From Brevundimonas sp. Root608 (GTDB lineage Bacteria; Pseudomonadota; Alphaproteobacteria; Caulobacterales; Caulobacteraceae): 64,000 bases of DNA. The translations under genes and the position numbers were made by a program. Location of the stretch: NCBI RefSeq assembly GCF_001427825.1, contig NZ_LMGT01000008.1, positions 1-64,000 on the forward strand. Direction: 5' to 3'. The notes beneath the pieces were generated by a model that worked only from the letters and a program-made list of their open reading frames with translations, was not told the origin of the DNA and made no database searches. Shown one piece after another: positions 7,871 through 17,135 of this stretch (its first letter is position 1; every line of letters begins with the position of its first letter).

Positions 7871-8928
7871 CCGGAGCGGCCTCCGGACGACGGATCGCGG
7901 TGGTCCTGTTCAATCTGGGCGGGCCTGACGATCCGGCCTCGGTGCGGCCTTTCCTGTTCAACCTGTTCCGCGACCCGGCCATCATCGGCCTGCCCGATCC
8001 GTTCCGGACCTGGCTGGCGGGCCTGATCTCCAGCCGACGCGAGACCGGCGCCCAGGCCAACTACGCCCTGATGGGCGGCGGCTCGCCCCTGCTGGCCGAG
8101 ACGCGCAAACAGTCGGCCGCGCTGGAACAGACGCTGAGGACGCGGCTGCCGGACGACGACGTCCGCGCCTTCATCGCCATGCGCTACTGGTCGCCGCTGA
8201 GCGAACAGACGGCCGCCGAGGTGACCGCCTTCGCGCCGGACGAGATCGTCCTGCTGCCCCTTTATCCGCAGTTCTCGACCACGACGACGGACTCGTCGTT
8301 GAAGCTGTGGAACACGGTCTATGAGGGCCCGGGCGCGAGCCGCACGATCTGCTGCTATCCGCGGGCCGCGGGATGGATTGAAGCCCAGGCCAGGGCTGTG
8401 CGTTCGAAGCTCTCGGAGGCGGGTGGCCGGCCCGTCCGCGTCCTCTTCTCGGCCCACGGCATTCCCGAGAGTCTGATCGCGAAAAAGGGCGATCCCTATC
8501 AGGAGCAGATCGAGGCCACCTGCGCCGCCATCGCGCAAGCGGTCGGTCTGGGTGAACGCGAGACCGACTGGACCATCTGCTACCAGAGCCGCGTCGGGCC
8601 GATGAAGTGGCTGGGCCCGTCGACCCCCGAGGCCATCCAGCAGGCCGCCCGCGATGGCGTCGGCGTGATCGTGACCCCTGTCGCCTTCGTCTCCGAACAC
8701 ATCGAGACCCTGGTCGAGCTCGACATCGAATACGCCGAACTGGCCCATGAACTGGGCGTCGCGCCGTATCTGCGCGCGCCGGCCGTCGGAGTGGCGGCTC
8801 CCTTCATCGGGACCCTGGCCGACGCGGTCCTGGAGGCCTTGTCGCGCGAGGGCGTCGCGCCCCACGGTCCGGGATGCCGGGCGGCCTGGAAGGCGTGCCC
8901 GGCCCAATGCGCGCGGAGGGCGGCCTGA
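7867..8928 (+). CDS. hemH: Ferrochelatase
   Basis: A 353-residue enzyme inserting Fe2+ into protoporphyrin IX, the last step of haem synthesis. Family segments include VVLFNLGGPD at the N terminus, YPQFSTTTT, FSAHGIPESLI with the catalytic His, and FVSEHIETLVELD. The C-terminal tail has Cys337, Cys344 and Cys348, which fits the [2Fe-2S]-cluster ferrochelatases known from Caulobacter. The ATG overlaps the hemE stop by 4 bp; the stop overlaps the hemJ start (TGATG). Confidence 0.95.
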   Translation: MTGAASGRRIAVVLFNLGGPDDPASVRPFLFNLFRDPAIIGLPDPFRTWLAGLISSRRETGAQANYALMGGGSPLLAETRKQSAALEQTLRTRLPDDDVRAFIAMRYWSPLSEQTAAEVTAFAPDEIVLLPLYPQFSTTTTDSSLKLWNTVYEGPGASRTICCYPRAAGWIEAQARAVRSKLSEAGGRPVRVLFSAHGIPESLIAKKGDPYQEQIEATCAAIAQAVGLGERETDWTICYQSRVGPMKWLGPSTPEAIQQAARDGVGVIVTPVAFVSEHIETLVELDIEYAELAHELGVAPYLRAPAVGVAAPFIGTLADAVLEALSREGVAPHGPGCRAAWKACPAQCARRAA

Positions 8929-9410
8929 TGCTGGATGGCACGACATTCGAAATCGTCCGGGGTCTGCATATTCTCGCGGTCATCGCCTGGATGGCCGGCA
9001 TGCTCTTCCTGCCGCGGCTCTACGCCTATGACGCAGAACAGGCGGACAAGGCCGAACCTCTGCGATCGGAGATGCAATCACTGCTCCGGATCTGGCAGCG
9101 GCGGCTGCTGAAGATCATCATCAATCCCGCGATGAGCCTGGCCTGGGTGTTCGGTGTCTGGATGATCTTGATCCACGTCTATGGCTTCGGCGCGGGCTGG
9201 GGCTTCCTGGCCCAGCCGTGGATGGCGACAAAGCTGCTGGCCGTCCTGGCCCTCAGCGGCTGGCACGGCTTCCTGTCGAAAGAACTGAAGCGCATCGCAG
9301 CCGGGACCTCGACCCGCACGGGCCGGTTCTGGCGGATGACCAACGAAATCCCCTTCGTGATCGCCATCGTGGCGGTGCTCTCGGTCACGACCCAATGGAC
9401 CTTCGGCTAG
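8928..9410 (+). CDS. hemJ: Protoporphyrinogen oxidase HemJ
   Basis: A 160-residue four-helix membrane protein of the HemJ (UPF0093) family, which oxidises protoporphyrinogen IX to protoporphyrin IX. LHILAVIAWMAGMLFLPRLYAY carries the conserved His of helix 1, and later helices include MSLAWVFGVWMILI and TKLLAVLALSGWHGFL. The ATG at 8928 shares a base with the hemH stop and follows a GGAGGG ribosome site. With hemE and hemH it supplies three late haem steps in one operon. Confidence 0.92.
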   Translation: MLDGTTFEIVRGLHILAVIAWMAGMLFLPRLYAYDAEQADKAEPLRSEMQSLLRIWQRRLLKIIINPAMSLAWVFGVWMILIHVYGFGAGWGFLAQPWMATKLLAVLALSGWHGFLSKELKRIAAGTSTRTGRFWRMTNEIPFVIAIVAVLSVTTQWTFG

Positions 9411-9618
9411 GTCCCGCTTGACCTGACGGCCCCCGCGTGGTTCCCCTCATCCCGAACCGTTCCTGGCAGCGCCGGGCGGTCCCTCTCTCCCAGCGACGCC
9501 GATCGGATCTCTCCCGTCGGACCCCGTCGTTTCCCTGCCGGCCGCGAGGCCAGACATTGTCAGCCCGCCCGGCCTCGCTTGCGCGAGCGCCCGGCTGCGC
9601 ATGTGTAAGAAGCCTCCC

Positions 9619-11034
9619 ATGACCGACGTCCGCGACACCGATCCCACCGCTCCTGAAGCCGAAAACCTCGACGGCGATCTGCCGACGACGGAAATCGCCG
9701 CCGCCGACCTGCCCATGGTCGATCAGGAGTCCGGGGAGGAAGAGGACGACGGCGAACCGATCGTCCCCAACGGCCGCATCACCCTGCAGGAACTCAACGA
9801 CAAGACGCCGGAGGAACTGGTCGCCTTCGCCGAGAGCCTCGAGATCGAGAACGCCGGCAACCTGCGCAAGCAGGACCTGCTGTTCGCCATCCTCAAGACC
9901 CTGGCCGACGAAGAGGTCGAGATCATCGCCTCCGGGACGCTGGAAATCCTGCCCGACGGCTTCGGTTTCCTGCGCAGCCCCGACGTAAATTATCTTCCGG
10001 GTCCGGACGATGTTTATGTCTCCCCCTCGCAGATCCGCCGCTTCGGCCTGCGCTCGGGCGACACCGTCCACGGCGCCGTCCGCGGCCCGCGCGAGGGCGA
10101 GCGCTACTTCGCCCTGCTCAAGGTCGACACGATCAATTTCGAGGACCCGGAAACGGTCAAGACCAAGGTCCTGTTCGACAACCTGACCCCGCTCTATCCC
10201 GAAGAGCGGCTGCACATGGAAATCCAGGACCCGACGCTGAAGGACCGCTCGGGCCGGGTCATCGACATCGTCGCCCCGCTCGGCAAGGGCCAGCGCTGCC
10301 TGATCGTCGCCCCGCCGCGCGTCGGCAAGACGGTGATGCTGCAGAACATCGCCAAGTCGATCGAGCGCAACCACCCCGAGGTGACCCTGATGGTGCTGCT
10401 GATCGACGAGCGCCCCGAGGAGGTCACCGACATGCAGCGCACGGTGAAGGGCGAGGTCATCGCCTCGACCTTCGACGAGCCGGCCACCCGCCACGTCGCC
10501 GTCGCCGAAATGGTGATCGAAAAGGCCAAACGCCTGGTCGAGCACAAGAAGGACGTCGTCATCCTGCTCGACTCCATCACCCGTCTGGGCCGCGCCTACA
10601 ACGCCACCGTCCCGTCCTCGGGCAAGGTCCTGACCGGCGGCGTCGACGCCAACGCCCTGCAGCGGCCGAAGCGGTTCTTCGGCGCCGCGCGCAACGTGGA
10701 GCAGGGGGGCTCGCTGACCATCATCGCCACCGCCCTGATCGACACCGGCAGCCGGATGGACGAGGTGATCTTCGAAGAGTTCAAGGGCACCGGCAACTCC
10801 GAGATCGTGCTTGACCGCAAGGTCGCCGACAAGCGCATCTTCCCCGCCATCGACGTGCTCAAGTCCGGCACCCGCAAGGAAGAGCTGACCACGCCCAAGG
10901 ACCAGTTGGCCAAGACCTATGTCCTGCGCCGCATCCTCAACCCCATGGGCCCGCAGGACGCGATCGAATTCCTGATCGACAAGCTGCGCCAGTCCAAGAA
11001 CAATGCGGACTTCTTCCAGTCGATGAACACCTGA
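9619..11034 (+). CDS. rho: Transcription termination factor Rho
   Basis: A 471-residue hexameric RNA-dependent ATPase that terminates transcription. It has an acidic N-terminal extension, the Rho N-terminal helices ([19 protein letters not shown]), the cold-shock-like RNA-binding domain ([19 protein letters not shown]), and the RecA-like motor with P-loop PPRVGKT and the Walker B strand [16 protein letters not shown]. An ATG six codons upstream at 9601 is an alternative start; neither has a strong ribosome site. The 208-bp leader from 9411 shows no other gene. A parS site follows the stop codon. Confidence 0.95.
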   Translation: MTDVRDTDPTAPEAENLDGDLPTTEIAAADLPMVDQESGEEEDDGEPIVPNGRITLQELNDKTPEELVAFAESLEIENAGNLRKQDLLFAILKTLADEEVEIIASGTLEILPDGFGFLRSPDVNYLPGPDDVYVSPSQIRRFGLRSGDTVHGAVRGPREGERYFALLKVDTINFEDPETVKTKVLFDNLTPLYPEERLHMEIQDPTLKDRSGRVIDIVAPLGKGQRCLIVAPPRVGKTVMLQNIAKSIERNHPEVTLMVLLIDERPEEVTDMQRTVKGEVIASTFDEPATRHVAVAEMVIEKAKRLVEHKKDVVILLDSITRLGRAYNATVPSSGKVLTGGVDANALQRPKRFFGAARNVEQGGSLTIIATALIDTGSRMDEVIFEEFKGTGNSEIVLDRKVADKRIFPAIDVLKSGTRKEELTTPKDQLAKTYVLRRILNPMGPQDAIEFLIDKLRQSKNNADFFQSMNT

Positions 11035-11046
11035 TGCGGCCCCGGC

Positions 11047-11062
11047 TGTTTCACGTGAAACA
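11047..11062. promoter_or_regulatory. parS site 1 (ParB binding)
   Basis: TGTTTCACGTGAAACA is a perfect 16-bp palindrome matching the bacterial parS consensus. It sits between rho and the DUF6489 gene, about 4.4 kb from the predicted origin and about 5.2 kb from parB. Confidence 0.93.
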
Positions 11063-11074
11063 TGGAGCGGCGGC

Positions 11075-11314
11075 ATGAAGGTCAATATCGAGATCGAGTG
11101 CGAACCGGCCGAGGCGCGCGCCTTCCTCGGCCTGCCAAATGTCGAGCCGCTGAACGATCATCTGGTCGCCGAGATGAAGCGGCGCATGGACGAGAACATG
11201 AACGCCATGCAGCCCGACGAACTGATGAAGACTTGGACCAGCTTCGGCCTCCAGGCCCAGGACCAGTTCCGCAAGCTGATGGAGACGGCGGTCGGCGGAG
11301 CCAGCAAGCCGTGA
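11075..11314 (+). CDS. DUF6489 family small protein
   Basis: A 79-residue acidic helical protein without signal peptide or membrane segment, beginning MKVNIEIECEPAEARAFLGLP. It resembles the DUF6489 family of alphaproteobacteria, whose function is unknown. The start follows GGAGCGG and lies 13 bp after parS site 1. A two-hairpin repeat begins 7 bp after the stop. Conserved placement between rho and mnmE suggests a housekeeping role, but nothing in the sequence shows what it is. Confidence 0.75.
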   Translation: MKVNIEIECEPAEARAFLGLPNVEPLNDHLVAEMKRRMDENMNAMQPDELMKTWTSFGLQAQDQFRKLMETAVGGASKP

Positions 11315-11320
11315 CAGCGT

Positions 11321-11444
11321 CTCCTTCCCCTTTATGGGGGAGGTGGCGCGCGCAGCGCGACGGAGGGGGCAAACCCCGGACACCGGCGGATGCGGCCAGC
11401 CCCCTCCACCGCTTCGTGGCTCCCCTCCCCCATAAAGGGGGAGG
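11321..11444. repeat. Two-hairpin intergenic repeat, two copies head to head
   Basis: Copy 1 (11321-11370) has a C/T-rich arm, a TTTAT loop and GGGGGAG, then a GCGC-rich second hairpin and GGAGGGGGC. Copy 2 (about 11399-11444) is inverted and ends in the perfect hairpin CCTCCCCC-ATAAA-GGGGGAGG (11424-11444). The last arm is also the ribosome binding site of mnmE, 6 nt before its ATG. Confidence 0.8.
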
Positions 11445-11450
11445 ATACAC

Positions 11451-12758
11451 ATGACCGACACCATCTTCGCCCTCGCCACCCCCCCGGGCCGAGGCGCCAT
11501 CGCCATCGTCCGCCTCTCCGGTCCGGCGACCGACGCCGCCCTGATCGCCCTCGGTGCCGGAGGCCTCAAGCCGCGCTTCGCCTCCCTACGCGCCCTGACT
11601 CACGCCGGCCGGCCCATCGACCAGGCCCTGGTCCTGCGGTTCCTGGCGCCCAACAGCTACACCGGCGAGGACTGCGCCGAACTCCACCTCCACGGCGGCC
11701 GGGCGGTGGTCGAGGCGGCCAGCCAGGCCCTGATCGCGCTCGGCCTGCGCCCGGCCGAACCGGGCGAGTTCACCCGCCGGGCCTTCGAGAACGGCCGTAT
11801 GGATCTGGCCCAGGCCGAAGCCGTCGCCGACCTGATCGACGCCGAAACCACGGCCCAGGCCTCGCAGGCTCTGGGCCAGCTGGACGGCGCCCTGTCGCGG
11901 ACCTACACGGGCTTCCGCCGCGACCTGCTCAAGGCCATGGCGCTCGTCGAGGCCGAGATCGACTTCCCCGACGAGGACATCCCCGACAATCTGGCCCGCA
12001 CCGCCGGTCCTGTTCTGGACCAGCTGATCGAGGATCTGCGCGCCGCCCTGGCCGACGCCCGACGCGGGGAGCGGGTGCGCGAGGGCTACCGCATCGTCCT
12101 GATCGGCGAGACCAACGCCGGGAAATCGTCGCTGTTCAACGCCCTCGTCGCGCGCGAGGCCGCCATCGTCACGCCCATCGCCGGCACGACCCGGGATGTG
12201 CTGGACGCCGATCTGATCATCGGCGGCTACGCCGTGACCCTGTCCGACACCGCGGGCCTGCGGGAGTCGGGTGATATCGTGGAGGCCGAGGGCGTCCGCC
12301 GGGCCCGGGCCCGGGCCGAGGCGGCTGAGCTGCGGCTGTGGGTCCGGGGCCCGGGCGATCCGCCGGGCGTCGCCGCCGACTATGTCCGGCCCGGCGACCT
12401 GCTGATCCGCAACAAGTCGGACATCGGCCAGGTCGATCCCGTGGAGGGGCTGGAAGACCTTGTGGTCAGCACAACGACCGGCGAGGGTATGGCAGAACTG
12501 CACGACTGGATCGCCGCGCGCCTGGCCCGCGACCTGTCAGGCGCCGACTTCCCGGCCGTGACCCGCGAACGGCATCGCCGACGCCTTGGTGAGGCCCTCG
12601 CTGACGTCGAGGCGGCCCGCCGCGCGCTCGACCGCGCGCCGGAGATGGCGGGCGACGACCTGCGCCGCGCGGCGGAAACCCTCGGCCGGGTCACGGGCGC
12701 CATCGGCGTCGAAGACATTCTCGGCGAGGTCTTCTCGACCTTCTGCATCGGCAAGTGA
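11451..12758 (+). CDS. mnmE: tRNA modification GTPase MnmE
   Basis: A 435-residue GTPase that with MnmG installs the 5-carboxymethylaminomethyl group on wobble uridine 34 of tRNAs. It has the N-terminal tetrahydrofolate-binding domain (LATPPGRGAIAIVRLSG), a helical domain, the inserted G domain with G1 GETNAGKSS and G3 DTAGLRES, and the C-terminal CIGK motif whose Cys is needed for modification. The GGGGGAGG ribosome site is part of a repeat hairpin. mnmG follows after a 57-bp gap holding parS site 2. Confidence 0.97.
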   Translation: MTDTIFALATPPGRGAIAIVRLSGPATDAALIALGAGGLKPRFASLRALTHAGRPIDQALVLRFLAPNSYTGEDCAELHLHGGRAVVEAASQALIALGLRPAEPGEFTRRAFENGRMDLAQAEAVADLIDAETTAQASQALGQLDGALSRTYTGFRRDLLKAMALVEAEIDFPDEDIPDNLARTAGPVLDQLIEDLRAALADARRGERVREGYRIVLIGETNAGKSSLFNALVAREAAIVTPIAGTTRDVLDADLIIGGYAVTLSDTAGLRESGDIVEAEGVRRARARAEAAELRLWVRGPGDPPGVAADYVRPGDLLIRNKSDIGQVDPVEGLEDLVVSTTTGEGMAELHDWIAARLARDLSGADFPAVTRERHRRRLGEALADVEAARRALDRAPEMAGDDLRRAAETLGRVTGAIGVEDILGEVFSTFCIGK

Positions 12759-12760
12759 CG

Positions 12761-12776
12761 TGTTTCACGTGAAACA
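12761..12776. promoter_or_regulatory. parS site 2 (ParB binding)
   Basis: TGTTTCACGTGAAACA, identical to the site at 11047-11062, starts 2 bp after the mnmE stop codon. Confidence 0.93.
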
Positions 12777-12815
12777 GCCAAACGGCCCCGGTGGCGTTTC
12801 GGGCGCTTTTCCCCT

Positions 12816-14684
12816 ATGTCCCCGGCCATGAAATCCTTTGATGTCATCGTCATCGGCGGCGGGCACGCCGGCTGCGAGGCCGCGGCCGCGTCGGCGCGCG
12901 CCGGCGCGAGGACGGTGCTTCTGACCCAGAAGCTCGAGACCATCGGCGAGATGTCGTGCAACCCGGCCATTGGCGGACTGGGTAAGGGCCATCTGGTCCG
13001 CGAGATCGACGCCATGGACGGCGTCATGGGTCGTCTCGGCGACGTCTCGGGCATCCAGTTCCGCCTGCTCAACCGCTCCAAGGGCGCGGCGGTCCAGGGC
13101 CCCCGCAGCCAGATCGACCGCCGCCTGTACCGCGAGGCCATGCAGGCCGAGCTGGCGCAGACGCCGAACCTGACCCTCATGGCCGGCACGGCCGAGCGCC
13201 TGATCCTCGACGGCGGCCGCGTCGTCGGCGTGGTGACGGGCGAGGGGACCGAGGTCCACGCCGGCGCCGTGGTCCTGACCACGGGCACCTTCCTGAACGG
13301 CGTCATCCACAAGGGCGACCAGCGCATTCCCGCCGGCCGCCACGGCGAGGCGCCCTCGACCGGCCTGGCCGCCGATCTCTATGGCGCCGGCCTGCAGATG
13401 GGCCGGCTCAAGACCGGCACGCCCGCCCGTCTGGACGGCCGCACCATCGCCTGGGACCGGCTGGAAATGCAGTCGGCCGACGCCGAGCCCGTGCCGTTCA
13501 GCTTCCTGACCGACCGGATCACCACGCCCCAGATCGCCTGCGGGGTGACCCACACCACGGCCGAGACGCACCGGATCATCGCCGACAACCTGGGCGACAG
13601 CGCCGTCTATGGGGGCCACCTGTCCGGCCGGGGCCCGCGCTACTGTCCCTCGATCGAGGACAAGGTGGTCCGGTTCGCCGACAAGACCTCGCACCAGATC
13701 TTCCTCGAGCCCGAGGGCCTGGATGACCCGACCGTCTACCCCAACGGCATTTCGACCTCGGTGTCCGACACGACCCAGGCCGCCTTCCTGCGAACCATCC
13801 CGGGCCTCGAGGCGGTCGAGGTGTTCCGCTTCGGCTACGCCATCGAATACGACTACGTCGACCCGCGCGAGCTGACCCCGGCGCTGGAGGTCAAGAAGCG
13901 TCCCGGCCTGTATCTGGCTGGCCAGATCAACGGCACCACGGGCTATGAGGAGGCGGGGGCGCAAGGTCTGATCGCCGGGCTGAACGCCGCCCGCGCCGCC
14001 GCCGGCTCGGACCCGATCGTTCTCGGCCGGGACCAGGCCTATATCGGCGTCATGATCGACGATCTGGTCACACGTGGCGTGACCGAGCCCTACCGGATGT
14101 TCACCAGCCGGGCCGAATACCGGCTGACGCTGCGGGCCGACAACGCCGATCAACGGTTGACCCCCCTGGCGATGGAGGCGGGCATCGTCTCTTCCCGTCG
14201 TGGCGAGGCTTTCCGGGCCAAGTCCGCCCAGCTGGCCGAGGCGGCGGCTGTTTCACGTGAAACGGTGTTCACGCCCAAGGAGGCTGCGGCGCTCGGGATT
14301 CACGTAAACGCCGATGGCCAGCGCCGTTCGATCCGCGACCTTCTGGCCTTCCCCGGTGTGACCCTGGAGACCTTCGCCTCGACCCGTCCGGAGATCGCGG
14401 GCTGGTCGAATCAGGTCCGCCAGCAGATCGAGATCGACGCGGGCTACGCCGGTTATCTCGATCGTCAGGCCTCGGACGCCGAGGCCTTGCGGCGCGAGGG
14501 GGCCCTGGCCCTCCCGGTCGACCTCGACTACGCCGCCGTCGGCAGTCTCTCGAACGAGGTCCGCGAGAAGCTGACCCTGGTCCAGCCCCGCACCCTCGGT
14601 CAGGCCGGCCGCATCGAGGGCATGACCCCCGGGGCGCTGACCGCGCTTCTGTCCCACGTCAAACGGACGCGGGTGGCGGCATGA
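12816..14684 (+). CDS. mnmG: tRNA uridine-5-carboxymethylaminomethyl modification enzyme MnmG (GidA)
   Basis: A 622-residue FAD enzyme, partner of MnmE in wobble-uridine modification. The FAD-binding [10 protein letters not shown] is at the N terminus, [19 protein letters not shown] follows, and [20 protein letters not shown] is the second signature. A parS site is embedded in frame and encodes VSRET at residues 479-483. The ATG at 12816 gives [10 protein letters not shown]; the ATG at 12828 would give MKSFDV and is equally reasonable, since no clear ribosome site separates them. Confidence 0.97.
   Translation: MSPAMKSFDVIVIGGGHAGCEAAAASARAGARTVLLTQKLETIGEMSCNPAIGGLGKGHLVREIDAMDGVMGRLGDVSGIQFRLLNRSKGAAVQGPRSQIDRRLYREAMQAELAQTPNLTLMAGTAERLILDGGRVVGVVTGEGTEVHAGAVVLTTGTFLNGVIHKGDQRIPAGRHGEAPSTGLAADLYGAGLQMGRLKTGTPARLDGRTIAWDRLEMQSADAEPVPFSFLTDRITTPQIACGVTHTTAETHRIIADNLGDSAVYGGHLSGRGPRYCPSIEDKVVRFADKTSHQIFLEPEGLDDPTVYPNGISTSVSDTTQAAFLRTIPGLEAVEVFRFGYAIEYDYVDPRELTPALEVKKRPGLYLAGQINGTTGYEEAGAQGLIAGLNAARAAAGSDPIVLGRDQAYIGVMIDDLVTRGVTEPYRMFTSRAEYRLTLRADNADQRLTPLAMEAGIVSSRRGEAFRAKSAQLAEAAAVSRETVFTPKEAAALGIHVNADGQRRSIRDLLAFPGVTLETFASTRPEIAGWSNQVRQQIEIDAGYAGYLDRQASDAEALRREGALALPVDLDYAAVGSLSNEVREKLTLVQPRTLGQAGRIEGMTPGALTALLSHVKRTRVAA
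14249..14264. promoter_or_regulatory. parS site 3, inside mnmG
   Basis: TGTTTCACGTGAAACG differs from the perfect palindrome only at the last base. It is read in mnmG as Val-Ser-Arg-Glu-Thr, the usual peptide signature of a coding parS. Confidence 0.9.
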
Positions 14685-14696
14685 TCCAACGCCCGT

Positions 14697-14797
14697 CTCC
14701 TCCCCATGCCATGGGGAGGGGGACCCCGAAGGGGTGGAGGGGACCCATCCGTCATGCCGCCGCGCGGCGCGGCGCCTCCCCATTTCATGGGGAGGAG
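14697..14797. repeat. Two-hairpin intergenic repeat, two copies head to head
   Basis: Copy 1 (14697-14743) has hairpin 1 CTCCTCCCCATGCCATGGGGAGG, hairpin 2 ACCCC-GAA-GGGGT (14723-14735), then GGAGGGG. Copy 2 is inverted and ends with the perfect 9-bp hairpin CCTCCCCAT-TTC-ATGGGGAGG (14775-14795), which contains the rsmG ribosome binding site (GGGGAGGAG, 14789-14797). Confidence 0.8.
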
Positions 14798-14805
14798 ACC
14801 CGTCG

Positions 14806-15426
14806 ATGACTCCCGAAGAATTCCAGATCCAGACCGACGCGACCCCCGCGCAGATGGCCGACCTCGAGACCTTCATCGCCCGCCTGACCGAGGCCAATGC
14901 GGTGATGAACCTCGTCGGGCCCGACAGCCTGCCCGACGTCTGGAACCGCCACATCTGGGATTCGGCCCAGCTGCTGGAGATGAAGCCCACCGCAAAAACC
15001 TGGGCCGATCTCGGCGCCGGCGCCGGCTTCCCCGGCTTGGTGCTCGCCATCCTGCTGAAGGACCGGTCCGACAGCCATGTCTGGCTGATCGACAGTCTGG
15101 GCAAGCGCTGCCGCTTCCTGCAGGAGGTGGTTGAGACCTTGTCCCTGCGGGCCACGGTCATCAACGGCCGGGCCGAGGAGCAGAGGGTCAAGGTCGACGT
15201 CGTCACCGCCCGCGCCGTCGCTCCGATGGAGAAGCTTCTCGGCTATGCACAGCCTTATCTACAGCGGGGCGCACAGGGGCTGTTTCTCAAGGGGGAAAAG
15301 GCCGAGGCTGAGTTGATCGACGCCCGCAAGGTCTGGCAGTTCGATAGCGACCTCTCCGTCTCGCGCAGCGATCCGCGCGGCCGTATCGTTTCCGTCCGGA
15401 GCCTCCGCCGTGTCCCCCACCGGTAA
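14806..15426 (+). CDS. rsmG: 16S rRNA (guanine-527-N7)-methyltransferase RsmG (GidB)
   Basis: A 206-residue SAM-dependent methyltransferase modifying G527 of 16S rRNA. NVWNRHIWDSAQLL-type sequence precedes the SAM-binding DLGAGAGFPGLVLAI, with LIDSLGKRCRFLQEV and VTARAVAPMEKLL further on. The ATG at 14806 was chosen because a strong GGGGAGGAG site lies 8 nt upstream; upstream in-frame sequence is intergenic repeat. Its last 17 bp overlap the start of parA. Confidence 0.95.
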   Translation: MTPEEFQIQTDATPAQMADLETFIARLTEANAVMNLVGPDSLPDVWNRHIWDSAQLLEMKPTAKTWADLGAGAGFPGLVLAILLKDRSDSHVWLIDSLGKRCRFLQEVVETLSLRATVINGRAEEQRVKVDVVTARAVAPMEKLLGYAQPYLQRGAQGLFLKGEKAEAELIDARKVWQFDSDLSVSRSDPRGRIVSVRSLRRVPHR

Positions 15427-16222
15427 GACCCGCGTCCTCGCCGTTTCGAACCAGAAGGGCGGCGTCGGCAAGACCACCACGGCGATCAATCTGGGCACCG
15501 CCCTGGCCGCGATCGGCGAGAAGGTGCTGATCGTCGACATGGATCCGCAAGGCAATGCCTCCACGGGTCTGGGTGTTCCACGTGAAACACGGCGGGTGAC
15601 GATCTATGACGTGATCGTCGATGGGCGCTCTGTCGACGATTCCGCCGTCCAGACGTCGGTCCCGGGTCTGCATATCATCCCCGCCGACGCCGACATGTCG
15701 GGCGTGGAGATCGAACTGAGCCAGGCCGACCGTCGCTCGTTCCGCCTGCGCGATGCGCTCGCCGGGCAGGGGGCGGACGGCCAGACCCGGTATGACTATG
15801 TGCTGATCGACTGCCCGCCGTCGCTGAACCTGCTGACCCTCAACGCCATGGCCGCGGCCGACGCCGTGCTGGTGCCGCTGCAGTGCGAATTCTTCGCCCT
15901 CGAGGGGCTGACCCAGCTGATGAAGACCATCGAGATGGTCCGCCAGAGTCTGAACCCGACACTGGAGATCCAGGGGCTGGTCCTGACCATGTTCGACCGG
16001 CGCAGCGCCCTGTCGGGACAGGTCGCCAACGACGTGCGGAACCACTTCGGCGACAAGGTCTATGAATCGGTCATTCCGCGGAATGTGCGGGTGGCCGAGG
16101 CGCCGTCGTTCGGCAAGCCGGCCCTGATCTACGACCTGAAATGCGCTGGCAGCCAGGCCTATCTGCGCCTCGCCCGCGAGGTGGTGGCGCGCGAGAAATC
16201 CCGTCGGCTTCAGGCCGCGTGA
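15410..16222 (+). CDS. parA: Chromosome partitioning ATPase ParA
   Basis: A 270-residue Walker-type ATPase that moves ParB-parS complexes so the new origin reaches the opposite cell pole. The deviant Walker A NQKGGVGKTTTAINLG is near residue 15-30, VDMDPQGNAS follows, and DYVLIDCPPSLNLLTLNA is Walker B. A parS site inside the gene encodes VPRET (residues 56-60). The start is GTG at 15410 within the end of rsmG. Confidence 0.97.
   Translation: MSPTGKTRVLAVSNQKGGVGKTTTAINLGTALAAIGEKVLIVDMDPQGNASTGLGVPRETRRVTIYDVIVDGRSVDDSAVQTSVPGLHIIPADADMSGVEIELSQADRRSFRLRDALAGQGADGQTRYDYVLIDCPPSLNLLTLNAMAAADAVLVPLQCEFFALEGLTQLMKTIEMVRQSLNPTLEIQGLVLTMFDRRSALSGQVANDVRNHFGDKVYESVIPRNVRVAEAPSFGKPALIYDLKCAGSQAYLRLAREVVAREKSRRLQAA
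15574..15589. promoter_or_regulatory. parS site 4, inside parA
   Basis: TGTTCCACGTGAAACA has one base different from the symmetric site (C for T in the left arm), a variant common among Caulobacter parS sites. Read in parA as Val-Pro-Arg-Glu-Thr. Confidence 0.9.
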
Positions 16223-16244
16223 TTAGAAGAATGGAATCAGTGTC

Positions 16245-17135
16245 TTGAGCGAACGTCAGCGCGGTCTGGGGCGGGGTCTTTCCGCCCTTCTGGGTGAACA
16301 GGTGGCCGAGAGCGCCCCGATCGACGGCGCGCCCGCGCCCGCCGGCGTGCGCATGGCCCCGATCGAGAGCCTCAAGCCCAACCCGGAACAGCCCCGCAAG
16401 CTGTTCAACAACGAGGATCTGGCCGAGCTGTCGGCGTCGATCCGCGACAAGGGGGTGCTGCAGCCGATCCTGGTGCGGTCGCAGCCGGGCCATGACGGGG
16501 TCTGGCAGATCATCGCCGGCGAACGCCGCTGGCGCGCTGCCCAGCTGGCGCGTCTGACCGAAGTGCCGGTCGTCGTCCGCGAGATGGACGATGTCGAGGT
16601 GTTCGAGGTGGCGATCATCGAGAACGTCCAGCGCAGCGACCTGAACCCGCTGGAGGAGGCGGACGCCTATCGCATGCTGATGGAGCGGTTCGGCCGCACC
16701 CAGGACGCCGTCGCCGGCGTGGTGGGCAAGAGCCGCAGCCATGTGGCCAACACCCTGCGTCTGCTCCAGTTGCCGGAAGAGGTTCTCTGGTTCGTACGGC
16801 ACGGCAAGATGAGCGCCGGCCACGCCCGCGCCCTGATCACGGCCCCCAACCCGGGCGTCCTGGCCCAGCAGATCGTCGACGAGGGACTGAACGTCCGTCA
16901 GGCCGAGGCCCTGGCGCGGCGCGCCGCCGAAGGGCCGAAGCCCGACAAGGCGCGGGCGAAGGTCTCGTCGTCGGGCGAGGGCGCGGCCGATGTCGCCGCG
17001 CTTGAGCAGGATCTGGCCGACGCCCTCGGCCTGAAGGTGCAGCTGGCGGACAAGGGCGGCAGGGGCGAGATCACCATCCGCTACGGCTCGCTGGAACAGC
17101 TGGACGACCTGTGCCGCCGGCTGATGCGGGGCTGA
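16245..17135 (+). CDS. parB: Chromosome partitioning protein ParB
   Basis: A 296-residue parS-binding CTPase clamp. The N terminus RGLGRGLSALLG is the ParA-interacting peptide. IESLKPNPEQPR begins the ParB domain, and GERRWRAAQLA and ENVQRSDLNPLEEA are CTP-binding motifs. A helix-turn-helix (QDAVAGVVGKSRSHVANTLRLL) and a C-terminal dimerisation domain follow. The start is TTG at 16245, 22 bp after parA; a nearby ATG at 16231 hits a stop after five codons. Its targets lie at 11047-15589. Confidence 0.95.
   Translation: MSERQRGLGRGLSALLGEQVAESAPIDGAPAPAGVRMAPIESLKPNPEQPRKLFNNEDLAELSASIRDKGVLQPILVRSQPGHDGVWQIIAGERRWRAAQLARLTEVPVVVREMDDVEVFEVAIIENVQRSDLNPLEEADAYRMLMERFGRTQDAVAGVVGKSRSHVANTLRLLQLPEEVLWFVRHGKMSAGHARALITAPNPGVLAQQIVDEGLNVRQAEALARRAAEGPKPDKARAKVSSSGEGAADVAALEQDLADALGLKVQLADKGGRGEITIRYGSLEQLDDLCRRLMRG

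Noticed and set aside
9411-9618. Riboswitch or small gene in the rho leader
   Set aside because: The 208-bp stretch has no conserved motif I recognise and its short open frames have no protein character.
9385-11085. Minus-strand frame of 566 codons antisense to rho
   Set aside because: Composition (Gln/Asp/Gly/Leu repeats) is typical of the antisense frame of a GC-rich gene; rho on the plus strand is unmistakable.
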